Translations under genes and position numbers: made by a program | Notes under the pieces: model-generated | Told to the model about the DNA's origin: nothing | The model's input: only the letters and a program-made list of their open reading frames with translations | Databases searched by the model: none | In this document: piece after piece, positions 46,223-55,945 of the stretch | Position numbering within the stretch: the stretch's first letter is position 1 | Layout of the letters: the number at the start of each line of letters is the position of its first letter | DNA from: Amoebophrya sp. A120 | Lineage: Eukaryota > Sar > Dinophyceae > Syndiniales > Amoebophryaceae | Assembly: GCA_905178155.1 (NCBI GenBank) | Contig: CAJINV010000015.1 | Span: 824,390 to 885,926 of the forward strand | DNA: 61,537 bases | Direction of reading: 5' to 3'

Positions 46223-48450
46223 TCATAAAAACCCGTCCGGTCTGCTATGAGATTCTCAAACGTTACACTCTCAACTGTTGCATGATTTGTCACGCAAAAC
46301 TAGCACTATCATCTACACGATCAAGCTGCTCTGCATGACAAATTCTGGACGAATGGCCAATTAGGCTGATAATCTGTGCCAAATCTGTCATGCAAGACGC
46401 GCCATGCCCCCTCTTCATTTTTCCCATTCTTGCATCACAAATCCATGTAACAGTTGAGAATGTAACATTTGAGAGCGCCATATCTGCCCAGCGCGGCGTC
46501 GAAGACGGAGAGTTTTCCTTCCCGGAGTATGAAAGGAAAGCGAGAAGTTTGTAATGCTGAGGCAGAAGTAGGACAGAGAGTTTGTCTTTTTTGTCATGCG
46601 TACAACGCAGGAGCTGAAAGCTTGTCATGCCAGCCTCGCAATACAAATTTATTTTTTCTCGTCTCTTTTCATAAACCGCTTCATGTAGGGGTCGGTGAAG
46701 GACCACTTGTTTTTGTACTTTTCCACCATGTCCAAGCTTATGGAACCGGAAAATTTCTTTGTCATGCGGAATGATCATGACAGCACGCATTGCAACTCAT
46801 ATAAACAAGTTTGTAATGCAGAGATACCATATGCAAGCATAAGCAACGTGTGCGTTATTTCCCCCATGACAAATCCAAATCGCTTGCATTTATTTCCTCT
46901 TTGTTCTTTGTCATGCGAGAAAGAACCCATGATGACACGAGTCGCAACTACTGAAGATACGACTTTGTAATGCAGGGACACCATATGAATGCAAGGCGCG
47001 TTTGCGTTTCCCGCATGACAAATCATTTTACTCTTCCTACTATCGAACTCGGACTCGTACTCCGGCGGTTTCATCGTGCGCGGATCCGCGTGGGCGGAGT
47101 GCTGATTTGATCAGATTTGATGTCATGCATCCAGCACAAGGATGAAAAATCATATCTGTCATGCACGCCTCTGCATGAGGAACAAAAACAAAATCAACTT
47201 TTATACCGTCTGACTCTTGTAGTACTCGTCCTTGGGACCCAGGTCGTCGCGCTTGTAGGTGTCAATGTCCCGAATCTTCGTGTTGGAATCGATCATTTCC
47301 TTGGCTATCAAATGCAAAAATGTCTGGGTCTGGATGGTTCTTTCCAGGTTTGTCATGCATGTTTTGCATGACCCATCCCATCATGCCTGTGATGCATAAC
47401 CTGGCATCACTGATTTTTAGAGGGTGAGGGATTCCTGATGCCTATTCTGCATGAGAAATGCCCTCCCCTTGTACAACAAACTGGACTTCCTTTGCTCCTC
47501 ATGCAATACAGATTTTTTTCGAATATAATTCGAAGACAACATCACAAGTTACAATCTTCCAGACCCAGACACTTCTGCATTTGATATTGGCGGCAAATTC
47601 ACCATACCCGGAGTTTGTCGTCGTGAGGAGTATGCATACGGAGATTTTCTTCTTTCTATCATGCCGTTCTTGACGCGCATCACAAATAGACACGACTTCA
47701 TGTTCATTTTCTTGGAATGGGTGCTCTGCATGACAAACCCGGTCTGCGTCTGAGATGCATCAGCAGACATGCTATGTCGAGTTGAAAAAGAAAATCTCTG
47801 TTCATCCATAAACGTCGAAGCGGCTTTCCCAGGCAAGGAGTACAACTTCCGCACACGGTAGTCGTGCTGAAACTGCTTGTCCATCCTGATTTGTCATGCA
47901 ATTTTGCAATGATAGAGTATGCCTGTCATGCTCCCACGCATGAGAAATAAGAGAAACATCATTCATTGCGAAACGATTTAGTGTTGCATCAGTTTTACCT
48001 ATAATTTGCCATGCATTTTTCCAGCGCAAACAGCACCATCACCACATCAATAACCTTACCGTTTGTCTACCCAGGGACCGACCAGCGTGTGTCCGCTGTA
48101 AATCGCCTTTTATCCTGAGTAAAAACGTACCCACACCAGAGTCAGGATGGGGATTTTGCAACACAAACCTAGGAGTTTTGTGAGTCACGCATGACAAGTT
48201 GCACTCTGCAGTGTAGTGCAGGTTAGCAAGTGCAGCCGCGTCACAGATTCATCTGCTCATCCTGTTCACAGCATCACAAATTCCAAAACACGATTGGCAA
48301 TGGCTCTCGTGGGGATACGCATTACAAGTCTTCCTGTCTTTGCAAATCTGCATTACAACTCTGGTGTGGGTACGTTTTTACTCAGGATACCTTTTTCAGC
48401 TTCATCTGCGTGTCAGTCAGCTTCGCAGGCTCCTGTGCTTGGTTCGGCAT
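46223..48450 (-). CDS. Small protein, about 160 aa, eight or nine exons
   Basis: Start 48450 (MPNQAQEPAKLTDTQMKLKK), the first ATG after an in-frame stop. Exons: 48450-48390, 48105-48060, 47885-47813, 47618-47587, 47300-47207, 47101-47041, one around 46762-46677, one around 46524-46483, then 46240-46223. Verified joins are KLKK-AIYSGHTLVGPWVDK (introner), VDKR-MDKQFQHDY (GT-AG), GKAAST-TNSGYGEFAAK, EFAAK-EMIDSNTK (family B), YYKSQT-HSAHADPR (GT-AG), YMKR-EGKLSVFD and DAALGR-PDGFL. The intron between EYESEFD and LDMVEKYKNKW is not resolved to the base. LVGPWVDKR followed by TTNSGYG vaguely recalls small axonemal microtubule inner proteins, which is only a weak impression. It is the most intron-dense gene here: most of its span is intron. 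Confidence 0.65.
46246..46482. mobile_element. Introner element, family F
   Basis: 237 bp, TSD TCTGC on both sides. TIR TCTCAAACGTTACACTCTCA and its near complement. Removal joins DAALGR to PDGFL and the stop codon in frame. Confidence 0.93.
46528..46673. mobile_element. Introner element, family K
   Basis: 146 bp. TIR TATGAAAGGAAAGCGAGAA and the complement of TATGAAAAGAGACGAGAAA. The flanks share only CGG as a direct repeat, yet splicing there joins TDPYMKR to EGKLSVFD in frame. It is the only copy in the window. Confidence 0.75.
46763..47040. mobile_element. Candidate introner, right end uncertain
   Basis: The interval between two exons is filled with TTTGTCATGC, CATGACAAAT and CATATG words and has a weak inverted repeat (AAAATTTCTTTGTCATGCGG against AAAATGATTTGTCATGCGG). 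Two copies of a block of about 170 bp (CTTTGTAATGCAG with CATATG) suggest an internal duplication. No TSD or unique in-frame splice was identified. Confidence 0.45.
47103..47206 (-). other. Canonical GT-AG intron
   Basis: 104 nt. The donor is CAGACG followed by GTATAA and the acceptor is AAATCAG followed by CACTCC. It joins YYKSQT to HSAHADPR in frame. It contains introner-type words but has no TIR or TSD. Confidence 0.65.
47306..47586. mobile_element. Introner element, family B
   Basis: 281 bp, TSD TTGGC on both sides. TIR TATCAAATGCAAAAATG with TCTGGGTCTGG and its complement. Removal joins SGYGEFAAK to EMIDSNTKIR in frame. Confidence 0.95.
47631..47810. mobile_element. Introner element, family L
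   Basis: 180 bp, starting TATGCATACGGAGATTTTC and ending in a near complement (GAAAATCTCTG, then CATCCATA). The flanks share the direct repeat CGTCG (47619-47623 and 47813-47817), set a few bases outside the TIR. Splicing at that repeat joins PGKAAST to TNSGYGEF in frame. Confidence 0.75.
47886..48059 (-). other. Canonical GT-AG intron
   Basis: 174 nt. The strong donor ACG followed by GTAAGG and acceptor AAATCAG followed by GATGGA join GPWVDKR to MDKQFQHD in frame. It has internal CATGACAAAT and TTTGCCATGC words but no TIR. The gene therefore mixes canonical introns with TSD-bounded introners. Confidence 0.75.
48111..48389. mobile_element. Introner element, family M
   Basis: 279 bp, TSD CCTTT on both sides. 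Near-perfect TIR of about 31 bp containing GTAAAAACGTACCCACACC. It is the only copy in the window, and its long TIR suggests recent insertion. Removal joins TQMKLKK to AIYSGHTLV in frame. Confidence 0.95.
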
Positions 48451-49242
48451 CTTTGCTGACTTCTTGCCGTGGGGGCGTGAAAAACTTATGCGGACTTAGA
48501 TGTAGACTGGAAGTAAGTTCCAACGGACTCAGACAGCAGGTTCCTTGAACCTCACAGACCTAATAATCAGCAATCAAGGTGCAGATACGCGTGATGATCT
48601 TTTACGCGATGGGTGTGTTGAATCGTTTTTTTCCCTTTTCCTTCAGAGAGAGCAATCTAGTGTAATCGTAATTTCTCCTGATTGCGACCGCTTTGGCTTT
48701 TGTTTTCGTGAACCTGCTCAACGATATAGCATCTATTGCTTGCAAGACTCTTAGTCGCTCCCTTCTATATCAACTCTCGATAAAATTGCAACGAAAACGA
48801 ACCCGAACTGTTCATCTCGTTGTACTTCTCTCTACTGGACGACTCCACCAAGCACAAAACGACGCTTGTTCGCGCTTGCAATATACAGAATGTGGATGCC
48901 AAGAAGAAACGATCCGGCTCTAGTAGTTTTTCTAAAGCGAAAACGACGGCGCTGACGAGGGAGACACCGACGAGCGGAGAGCGATCTGGCATAAATCCTA
49001 GCTCGAACAACGCGAACACTTGCACCCTCGTTACTCATTCGATTATGATTGCAGCACGACCACGATCCTTCTAATTGCTTTTTCTTTTGCCTCCACCGCT
49101 TTCCGAGTATGAGTAAAAAAGAGTACCACAACCAAGCAGGAACAAATTCATACAACTGCTGGTCTTGTTCGTCTTCGTGAAGGTGAACGTGTGTCAATCA
49201 AAATAATCCAGGCAGCAGCTGTGCGTTTTACTTCTACTTACA
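48451..49242. other. Intergenic, no gene seen
   Basis: Spacer between two minus-strand genes. Short frames on both strands lack domains or introner-bounded exons. Confidence 0.5.
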
Positions 49243-49668
49243 TCAATCCCTCAGCATCGAGCAGCAGCCGCACTTCTTCCCCTGGTACTGAAAAACGTGC
49301 ACGTCAATCACATGCCCGGACTCCAATCTCAAACTATGCGTCCCGTGCATCGCGCGAGCCACGCTGATGTCGCACCATTTCAACACAATGGCCTGGTCAA
49401 AAACGGTCGCATTTTCCTCAAACTCGACAATGATGCCGTTGGTCTGCTGTCTTTGACCTCCACCACTGGAGGGTGATGAAGTTGCGCCGTTGCTGGCAAC
49501 TACAGCACCGACTGCTGCGTCGAACTGCATCTGTGGTATGGATCCGGGTATCGGGAAAGCGGTGTTTTTGGCAATGTCTTCCAGTTTCGCAACCACCGCC
49601 TCGGGGCTGAGAATCGTCGGGATTGGCCGCACGACCGTGTACAGGGGGTCGTTCTTCAGGGGACGCAT
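49243..49668 (-). CDS. Small intronless protein, 141 aa
   Basis: Starts MRPLKNDPLYTVVRPIPT and ends with a cysteine cluster (KKCGCCSMLRD). A short Gly/Gln/Ser linker separates an N-terminal helix (PEAVVAKLEDIAKNTAF) from a C-terminal half with alternating strands (GIIVEFEENATVFDQAIVLK, SLRLESGHVIDVHVFQYQGK). The terminal CxCC could bind metal or be lipidated. No family is recognised. Composition and codon use look genuine in comparison with the overlapping frames. Confidence 0.65.
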   Translation of the reverse strand: MRPLKNDPLYTVVRPIPTILSPEAVVAKLEDIAKNTAFPIPGSIPQMQFDAAVGAVVASNGATSSPSSGGGQRQQTNGIIVEFEENATVFDQAIVLKWCDISVARAMHGTHSLRLESGHVIDVHVFQYQGKKCGCCSMLRD

Positions 49669-50675
49669 GATGGATTATGGGAGAGTGATAAATGTTTTTG
49701 CTAGTACGGTATTATCTTCAGCTTCGGGCGGTGGTGCTGGACCAAGAATTAATATTTACACGATAACGCGAGGACGGAAAAAAAAGTAGTAAGTATCTAC
49801 CTCGAATGACTGGGTGGCACTAACAGTTGTGAAAGGGAATCACGGGCAAAAGGGGGCGGCCCCGGCCTTAGACTCTAAAAAATCTCTCATTTTGTCAAAT
49901 GCTTTTGTTTTTACATGAGCAGCCGGCACAAGCAAATACAACGAGCTTCAGAACTTTCCTGTTGTTCCTTGTAGAGCTTTGACAACTTTTTTCTTCTTGT
50001 TGCTGCTGCTGGTGGCTATAAACATCAATCCCTGGTGTGCCAATTACCGATGAGAACGAGAGTAGCACCGAGGCAGTACAAGCGAATCCCGACGCGTCCG
50101 AGTCTCGGATAGTACATGACTGTGGCAACACCGGTAACGGAGTCGAATTGGTAGACGTGTCTGAGGACCGACGGCAACTGTTGAAACCGAAACAAAGTAG
50201 AGCCGGCGCCGGGCCCGGGGTGCTGGCACACAACATTTGCAGCGCAGCAGGCTGCAGAACTACATACTATACCTAAATGTAGTACATTCTCGCAGCAATG
50301 AACCAAGCACCGACAGGGACATCGCCGCGCTCTTCTACACATCGGTCCAATAATGTCGTGTTTGCAATTTTCGTTTTTTTCGTTCGAAAGGAAAGAGTTG
50401 GTGGATTTGGTGCGTTGCAGAGGTTGTACCAAGGTGTTCACGTTGTTGTTTTGATGATGATGTCGCGTATAAATTCTCAAATCAGGATTTCAATTTAGTA
50501 AAGTTGAAGATCACGAAAGAGGACATCAGCCAGGGCACAATTGGCGTCGCGTCCTTTTCGACTCCACAACGAAATTCAATTTCTTGCACGCCTTGCTCAA
50601 CCTGAACCTTTTTTGCTTATCGTGCGAGTTTTTCATCTTTCTGTTCCTACTGATATAACAGCCCATCTCGCCATT
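49669..50675. other. Intergenic, no supported gene
   Basis: Overlapping short frames on both strands (for example minus 50480-50025, Cys- and Arg-rich) have unconvincing composition. No introner lies here. Confidence 0.45.
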
Positions 50676-52472
50676 CTACCGTCGTTTCCGCACCGCCGTC
50701 TTCTTTCCTCCCTGAGCTGCGCGCAACTTCTGCAATTTCACAGACGCTTTGTTCGTCTTCGCACTTTTATTCCCCTTGTTCAACGCCTCTTCTTTCTCTT
50801 TCTTACACGTTAACTTGAACAGCTCACTCGCCTTCTGCGGGCAAATCTCGCGCCTCACAGTGAAGTCCTGCTTTTTGAAGATCGATTTATTGGTTCCACT
50901 ACCTCCGCCCCGAATTTTCCGCAACAGCTTTTCCGCACGGGAGGTCTTCGCAGGACCAGAAGTACTACTACTAGGCGCTTGAGCTGTCGCCAATGCCGTC
51001 GCAGTGCCCGCAGTAGTACCAGCAGCAGCGGATGAGAAAATCGACTTCATCGGTCCTCCAGCACCTCCTGGTGCTGTTCCTGCTGAAGAGAAAATGCTCC
51101 CCGGCGCAGGCGTCGTGAAAATAGAAGCGGTTGCATTTCCTGTGCTGGACGAAGGGTTCGACTTCATCAAAAAACCATTCGCACTACTAGCACTGGTAGC
51201 CCCCGGTGTTTTCCCCTCCAAGACGAATTCCTTCAACTCCTTTTCAAATTCCTCCAATTGCGCAAAGGACGCTTTAAACATGGTGTTCCCGGCGTTCTTA
51301 TGCATTGCAAAAGTATCGTACTAGTATAAATTGCATTACAAATTGACTTAGCATTACAAATTAAATTTGTAATGCTGATTTACCTTGAAAAATAAATTTG
51401 TAATGCAGAAATGCAATTACTACGAGTACGATACTTTTGCAGAGGATAGTTCTCCTTCACCTTCAGCCTCGCGGTTTTCGCCAGTTTGCAGTGGTTGACG
51501 AGAAATTCGGCGCACTTCTTCTGCATCTCCGGGTGACGGACCCAGCCGAACCGCAGGGACGCCTGCCGCTGCCGTTGGTCGAGCAACTGCAAGGTCATTT
51601 CCGCCCCATTGTACCCCACATCCAGGAGCTGATTTTTGCTGGTTGTATTTGGTTTATTTCCAATTGCAGCCGTAGTGCTGCGGCCCCCACCACCAAACAT
51701 GAAAGACAGCGCATCGCTCGGTGTTGGTTGTGCTGTTGCGGTACCATTTGCATTTGTTGCACTTGCTCCTCCTCCTGGAGCAGCTTTACTGGTCTTTGTT
51801 CCGCTTGGTGCGCCCGTCTCCTTGGCGTGCTTCTTGCCCTCCGACAAGTCTTGGCAAACCGCCTGCGTTATGGAGTTCTCAAGCGTTACATTCTCCTCTG
51901 TTACATGAATTTGTCATGCAAAACTACCATCATCATCCACAAGATCAAGCTGCTTCGCATGACAAATTTGCGAAGGGCTACACACCACCTAAATCTGTGC
52001 GGGATTGGTAATGCAATTTTTGCAATCTTCCTCCTTTGGCTTTTGCCATTCTTGCATTACAGATTCATGTAACAGTTGAGAATGTAACGTTTGAGAACAC
52101 CATATGCGTCAGATCGCTGTTCCGAAACTGCTCGCCTAATTTCTTCTTGTTGGAAGAGGTGGCAGTTGAGTTTTTGCTTTGCTTCCCTTTTATATTCGTG
52201 ACAGAGGAAGAGGAGGTCTTCTTCTTATTTGTAGTCCCCTTGGAGGTCGTGGCTCCAACGGTTGCTCCGGTCGTGGAAGAAGATTTGTTATTCATCATCT
52301 TCATTTTCTTGGTTCCACCACCCGCGGCGGCTCGTCCAGCTCCGGGCGCTGCCATGGATAAACCTGCTTTTGGCAATTTTTCAATGAACTTTTGTAGTCG
52401 GAGAAAGTGGTACTGCTTCTGGTCGCTCAACTTGTTGTATTTACTTCTTACTTCTTCCGGTGACAACATCAA
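50676..52472 (-). CDS. Basic low-complexity protein, 466 aa, three exons
   Basis: Exons 52472-52105, 51863-51449 and 51293-50676 total 1,401 nt, a multiple of three. Both introns are introners. Start MMLSPEEVRSKYNKLSDQKQ gives a short amphipathic helix (residues about 4-34). Then follow a Lys/Ser/Thr-rich linker, a helical segment (QLLDQRQRQASLRFGWVRHP), a coiled helix (FAQLEEFEKELKEFVLEGK), a Gly/Ala/Thr-rich linker and a basic tail (KKTAVRKRR). A nuclear or RNP role is possible from the charge, but no domain is recognised. Fragments of its first exon recur at 55070-55138 and 55873-55945. Confidence 0.75.
51299..51448. mobile_element. Introner element, family A
   Basis: 150 bp, TSD GTTCT on both sides. 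It starts TATGCATTGCAAAAG and ends TTTTGCAGAGGATA. It is very similar to 20048-20197. Removal joins LKVKEN to AGNTMFKAS in frame. Confidence 0.95.
51869..52104. mobile_element. Introner element, family F
   Basis: 236 bp, TSD TGCGT on both sides. TIR TCTCAAGCGTTACATTCTC and its near complement. Removal joins NSDLTQ to AVCQDLSEGK in frame. Confidence 0.95.
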
Positions 52473-52834
52473 GTGCGACCATTAATTTTCCAGCTCAAAA
52501 TGATGTACTAGCTACAAGAAGAACTTCGTTCATCAACATCAAGTGCAACTGCAACTTTCCGGCTCAATATTTCAATTTCTCAAGTTCTTTAAAGCGTACT
52601 CGCCTACTAGCGCTAGCCTGGTCCTGGACGAGATGAAAAACAACATAAGAAGTACTTAGTATAGGTATGAAATTTTGCACGACAAAGTGGAGCAAAACTA
52701 CGAGCACCGGTAACCATGATGGGCTGCATATTAGAAGATAAGCGGAACGGAACATAATTTCATGAAGATCTTCATACATAGGATTTACAAGATTACAGAT
52801 CAATGCGATCGCCATTTGTTCGCATGATTGGCCG
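52395..52834. repeat. Segmental duplication, copy 1 left arm
   Basis: This segment, from the first exon of the 50676-52472 gene to the edge of the GC-rich element, is repeated at about 55873-56290. Shared landmarks include CGGAGAAAGTGGTACTGCTT, GAGCACCGGTAACCAT and TTTGTTCGCATGATTGGC. The copies have diverged by scattered changes and small indels. Confidence 0.85.
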
Positions 52835-54100
52835 CTCAGGCTGCCGGCCCCGGGCAAGCTACCCGGTTTGAAATTGGTGTAAAACAGCACTAATCTAAAA
52901 GCGGGAGGGGGGCAAAAGAAGCGCGCCAAAGTGCCGGCGCGAATGGCCAGGGGGAAGGCGCGGCGCGCGGTCCAAACAGACAGGGGGCGAGCACAGGCAT
53001 TGGCCGCGGGCCCGCGAGGACAGCAAAGGCCGCAGGCCTGTGGGCCCATCGCGCCCCCGGCTTCTGCGCCAGATCACGAAGCGGAAACAGGACCCGGCAA
53101 AGGAATGGGAAAAACCAAGCCCCCCACGGGGCCCTGTCTACAATATGCAACACAGGGGGCGGCGTTGGCATAACACAAACCGGAAACCAAGCACAAACCT
53201 TGCCGAAGATCAAACGAAACCACTGCAAGTGGCCCGTAGGCTGCGCCAAAAAGGCCTACACCCTAAAAATTCCGCCCAAAAACAAAAACCCTGGGCCACC
53301 CCGGTTGCTTGGCAACCCACACCCAAAACATTGCGACTTTTGCGCTTTCCCCAAATTGGGTCTCCACTGTGCTTATTGTGTTAATTTGTGGTGTAAATTT
53401 TGTTTAGTTTGTGGTTTAATTTTGCATTAAAATTTGCATTAATTTATGGGGGGCGCGATTTCCCTCATGTTTCGCCTTGTTTTGAAATTAATGCAAATTT
53501 TATTGCAATTTTTATTGCATAGATTATTGCAAAAATTATTGCAGAGGTCAGGCCGCGGGATCATGCGAAAAAAGTCGCAAGTCCTGCCGCCCCCTCTGCA
53601 AAAACCCTCGACCCCCATTGGCTCACAAGAGCGCCGCTACCAAACAAAGGCCGCGCGCTTGGCCGGGGTCGGCTCCCAATGTCTCGGCGGGCGACGTCCT
53701 ACCCCCTGAAGCCCCGGGGGAAGAGCCGCGGCAAAATCAGGCCCCCGGGCCGAGCAACACGACCACGAAAACACCGCCCGAGAAGCAACCCGACAAGGCC
53801 CGCCCCCGGCGAGAAGCCGGGGAATTTCGGCACGGCACAGGGAAGGGCTGCACCCTCGCAATGGGCACTCACAGAACCCAAACGCGGCACCCGCGGGCCA
53901 CACACCAAAAGAGCAGGGCCCCCGGGCAAAGTTTCCCCCCCCCGCGGACTCCGCGCGACGCGCTTCGGGAATTCCGGCAAAGCCAACCCCTGACCAGCCA
54001 ATGCCCAAAACCAACGAGACGAAACCCGACCCAGCTTTTACATTAGTGCTTTTTTACGCTGAGTTTATTGGCCCGAATTTGCCCGGGGCTGGCTGGCTGA
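52835..54100. mobile_element. GC-rich TIR transposon, 1.27 kb
   Basis: It lies between 5-bp direct repeats GGCCG (52830-52834 and 54101-54105). The left end CTCAGGCTGCCGGCCCCGGG and the right-end complement CTCAGCCAGCCAGCCCCGGG agree in 18 of 21 positions. The duplicated locus at about 56,285-56,310 lacks the element entirely, passing from GATTGGC to GGGCCCAGAGACGG, and so serves as an empty site. Long frames inside are GC-bias artefacts. No transposase motif is seen, so it is probably non-autonomous. An A/T-rich, TTGCATT-repeating patch lies at about 53,400-53,540. Confidence 0.8.
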
Positions 54101-54114
54101 GGCCGCGGGCCCCA

Positions 54115-54720
54115 AGAAGGTCCGTCGATCATCTTGTAGTTGTCCCGAGTGTATTACAATTCAGATCCTCATCTTGACGATTCAGCTTCTCCTATGTATG
54201 CATATACACTTAGCATTCGTATCCATGAAGATTTATCAGATTGGTAGTTCCGTCGTGTGCAGCATTTATTTTCACCATTTGGAACTAGGTCCGCTGTCTA
54301 GATGAACATCCATAGAATTCAACAACGATCGTTTCAGTAGGGCTCCTAGGGTCATGCTCATGGCCCTTCATTCTGGGTCCATGAAGAGCGAGGGCGAGGA
54401 ATTGGAAGATGAGAGGAACCTCCCACGTCTTTTGTTTCCTTTTACCCACAGCTGCTTGGATTCATCAAATCTGTACAGTTCGTACAACGTGAGCTCCTAG
54501 TACATACACAACAGCATTCTGCTCATGCTATTCGCATTCTATTTTGTTCTGTCGTGGACGAGTTGCAGCTTACGATTAGGTTAATAGTGTGCTGCTGCAT
54601 CAAATCTTAACATTCATCAAAAACTTCTGCAAAGATGGACCAACTGGAGGTCGATTCAGGAGTTCATCTACCGTGTGGGAACTTGTCGTCGTGGTCCACA
54701 AAGCCACCAACTCGAACTCC
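54115..54720. repeat. Segmental duplication, copy 1 right arm
   Basis: Resumes similarity to copy 2 (about 56300-56890) immediately after the GC-rich element. Landmarks include GGTCCGTCGATCATCTTG against GGTCCATCGATTATCTTG, then CAATTCAGATCCTC and CATTTATTTTCACCA. No coding frame is supported here. Confidence 0.8.
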
Positions 54721-54724
54721 CACT

Positions 54725-54991
54725 TATCAAGTGCAAAAATGTCTGGCTCTGGAAAAGTGTAAACTTGTCATGCAGATTCTCCATGACCCATGAGGTGTGG
54801 AATGCGGGGCTTAGCCTGACAGACTCTGCGGGGTCTCTTCCATGCCTATCCTGCATGAGAAACTGCCTTCCATCTTGGTCAAAAGTGGACAGCTTTGGGC
54901 ACTCATGCAACACAGATTTTTGCATGCTTCAGAATTACCATGACAAGTTGCAACCTTCCAGAACCAGACCCAGACATATTTGCATTTGATA
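54725..54991. mobile_element. Introner element, family B, with empty site
   Basis: 267 bp with TSD CACT. TIR GCAAAAATGTCTGGCTCTGG-like, and GACATATTTGCATTTGATA at the right end. The duplicated copy at about 56,873-56,905 lacks it (CCTCCACTTCT continues into CACATCTCATACTC). This shows an insertion after the duplication or a loss from copy 2. Confidence 0.85.
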
Positions 54992-55036
54992 CACTCTAGC
55001 TCTTACATCTCATACTCATCCCGCCTTTCCATTCCG

Positions 55037-55138
55037 TTATGGGTACTGCTTCCATCCCGCCTTTCCAATCCGTAGTCGGAGAAAGTGGTACTGCTTCTGG
55101 TCGCTCAACTTGTTGTATTTACTTCTTACTTCTTCCCG
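55037..55138 (-). pseudogene. Fragment of the 50676-52472 first exon
   Basis: The minus strand reads EEVRSKYNKLSDQKQYHFLR, as in the gene's first exon, then diverges and stops. It has no start codon of its own. It abuts the family C element at 55139, whose other flank comes from a different gene, so this looks like a rearrangement product. Confidence 0.7.
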
Positions 55139-55445
55139 TATGGAAGTGTCAGAATCGAAATTAACAAAATCGAAATAATTTGCGATGCATAAAATGTAGG
55201 GCACTGGAGGCCTGTATTGGGGAGCAGGCAAATGAGACCGATTGTAGGCCTGTTTAGGGGTATACAATGTGCTGCCAGAGTAGCATGACAGGAGGACTCT
55301 ACTTTGCTGAAATAGCATGACAGACTGGATTTGAGTGCTCCCAAAATTTGCCACGCGCCAATTGGAAACTGAGGCTCCAACTGACATCGATTTTGTGCAT
55401 CGCAAATTTTTCGACTTTGTCAATTTCGATTCTGACACTTCCATA
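55139..55445. mobile_element. Introner element, family C, chimeric flanks
   Basis: 307 bp, closely similar to 59918-60223. The left flank is TCCCG and the right flank GCCCG, so the TSD is imperfect. The right flank and the next 40 bp match the right flank of 59918-60223, while the left flank comes from the 50676-52472 gene family. The element appears to sit at a recombination junction. Confidence 0.85.
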
Positions 55446-55945
55446 GCCCGCCCGAAAATTGTAGAGGCGAAGGCTCGCGAGCTTTTTATCCTGTGCAAAA
55501 GTGTCGCACTCGTATTGCAATCATGCATTAGAGTGGGGTAACAAACCTCCTGCAGGTAGTTGCCGGCCAACTTCTCATCCACCCGGCCGGGTGGATGAGA
55601 AGTTGGCTTGGTTGGCGTGTCCGCGTCACCCGCCCACCCGGCTCCGTCCAAAAAAAAATTTGTAATACAAATTTTTTTCTGAAGCTAAATTCGCATATAC
55701 AAATTTTATTTCTCATGCTGAGGAAATTCGTAATGCTAATGCATTTATACGAGTACGATACTTTTGCAGTGCATACTTTTTCGCCGGGGACAACTTCAGT
55801 AGGAAGCTGGGAACGGGGTCGCCGGACTTCGAAAGCCAGCACCCGCCACTCTTCAGCTGGAAGTTTGCGATACTCGGAGAAAGTGGTACTGCTTCTGCTC
55901 GCTCAACTTGTTGTATTTACTTCTTACTTCTTCCGGTGACAACTT
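55446..55945 (-). pseudogene. Rearranged exon fragments
   Basis: On the minus strand the order is: a copy of the EEVRSKYNKLSEQKQYHFLR exon that lacks its ATG, an open stretch encoding WRVLAFEVRRPRSQLPTE, the family A element, then a 41-bp piece shared with 60224-60264. Removing the element gives VVPGEK-AREPSPLQF, a different frame from KLASLRLYNF in the 56888-60264 gene. It is a probable pseudogene, but transcription is not excluded. Confidence 0.55.
55487..55775. mobile_element. Introner element, family A, with internal insertion
   Basis: 289 bp between perfect TSDs CTTTT. The ends match family A, whose other full-length copies here are 149-167 bp. The extra 120 bp or so contains a perfect 42-bp palindrome at 55566-55607 (arms GCCAACTTCTCATCCACCCG and complement). 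A family B end occupies the equivalent site at 60265. Confidence 0.88.

Noticed and set aside
53160-53440. Possible small RNA gene in the GC-rich element
   Set aside because: The mix of GC-rich and A/T-rich blocks caught the eye, but no tRNA cloverleaf, box motif or known RNA signature could be built.
52890-54046. Open frames of 80-142 codons inside the GC-rich TIR element
   Set aside because: Composition-driven, overlapping on both strands, and no transposase motif or conserved residue pattern.
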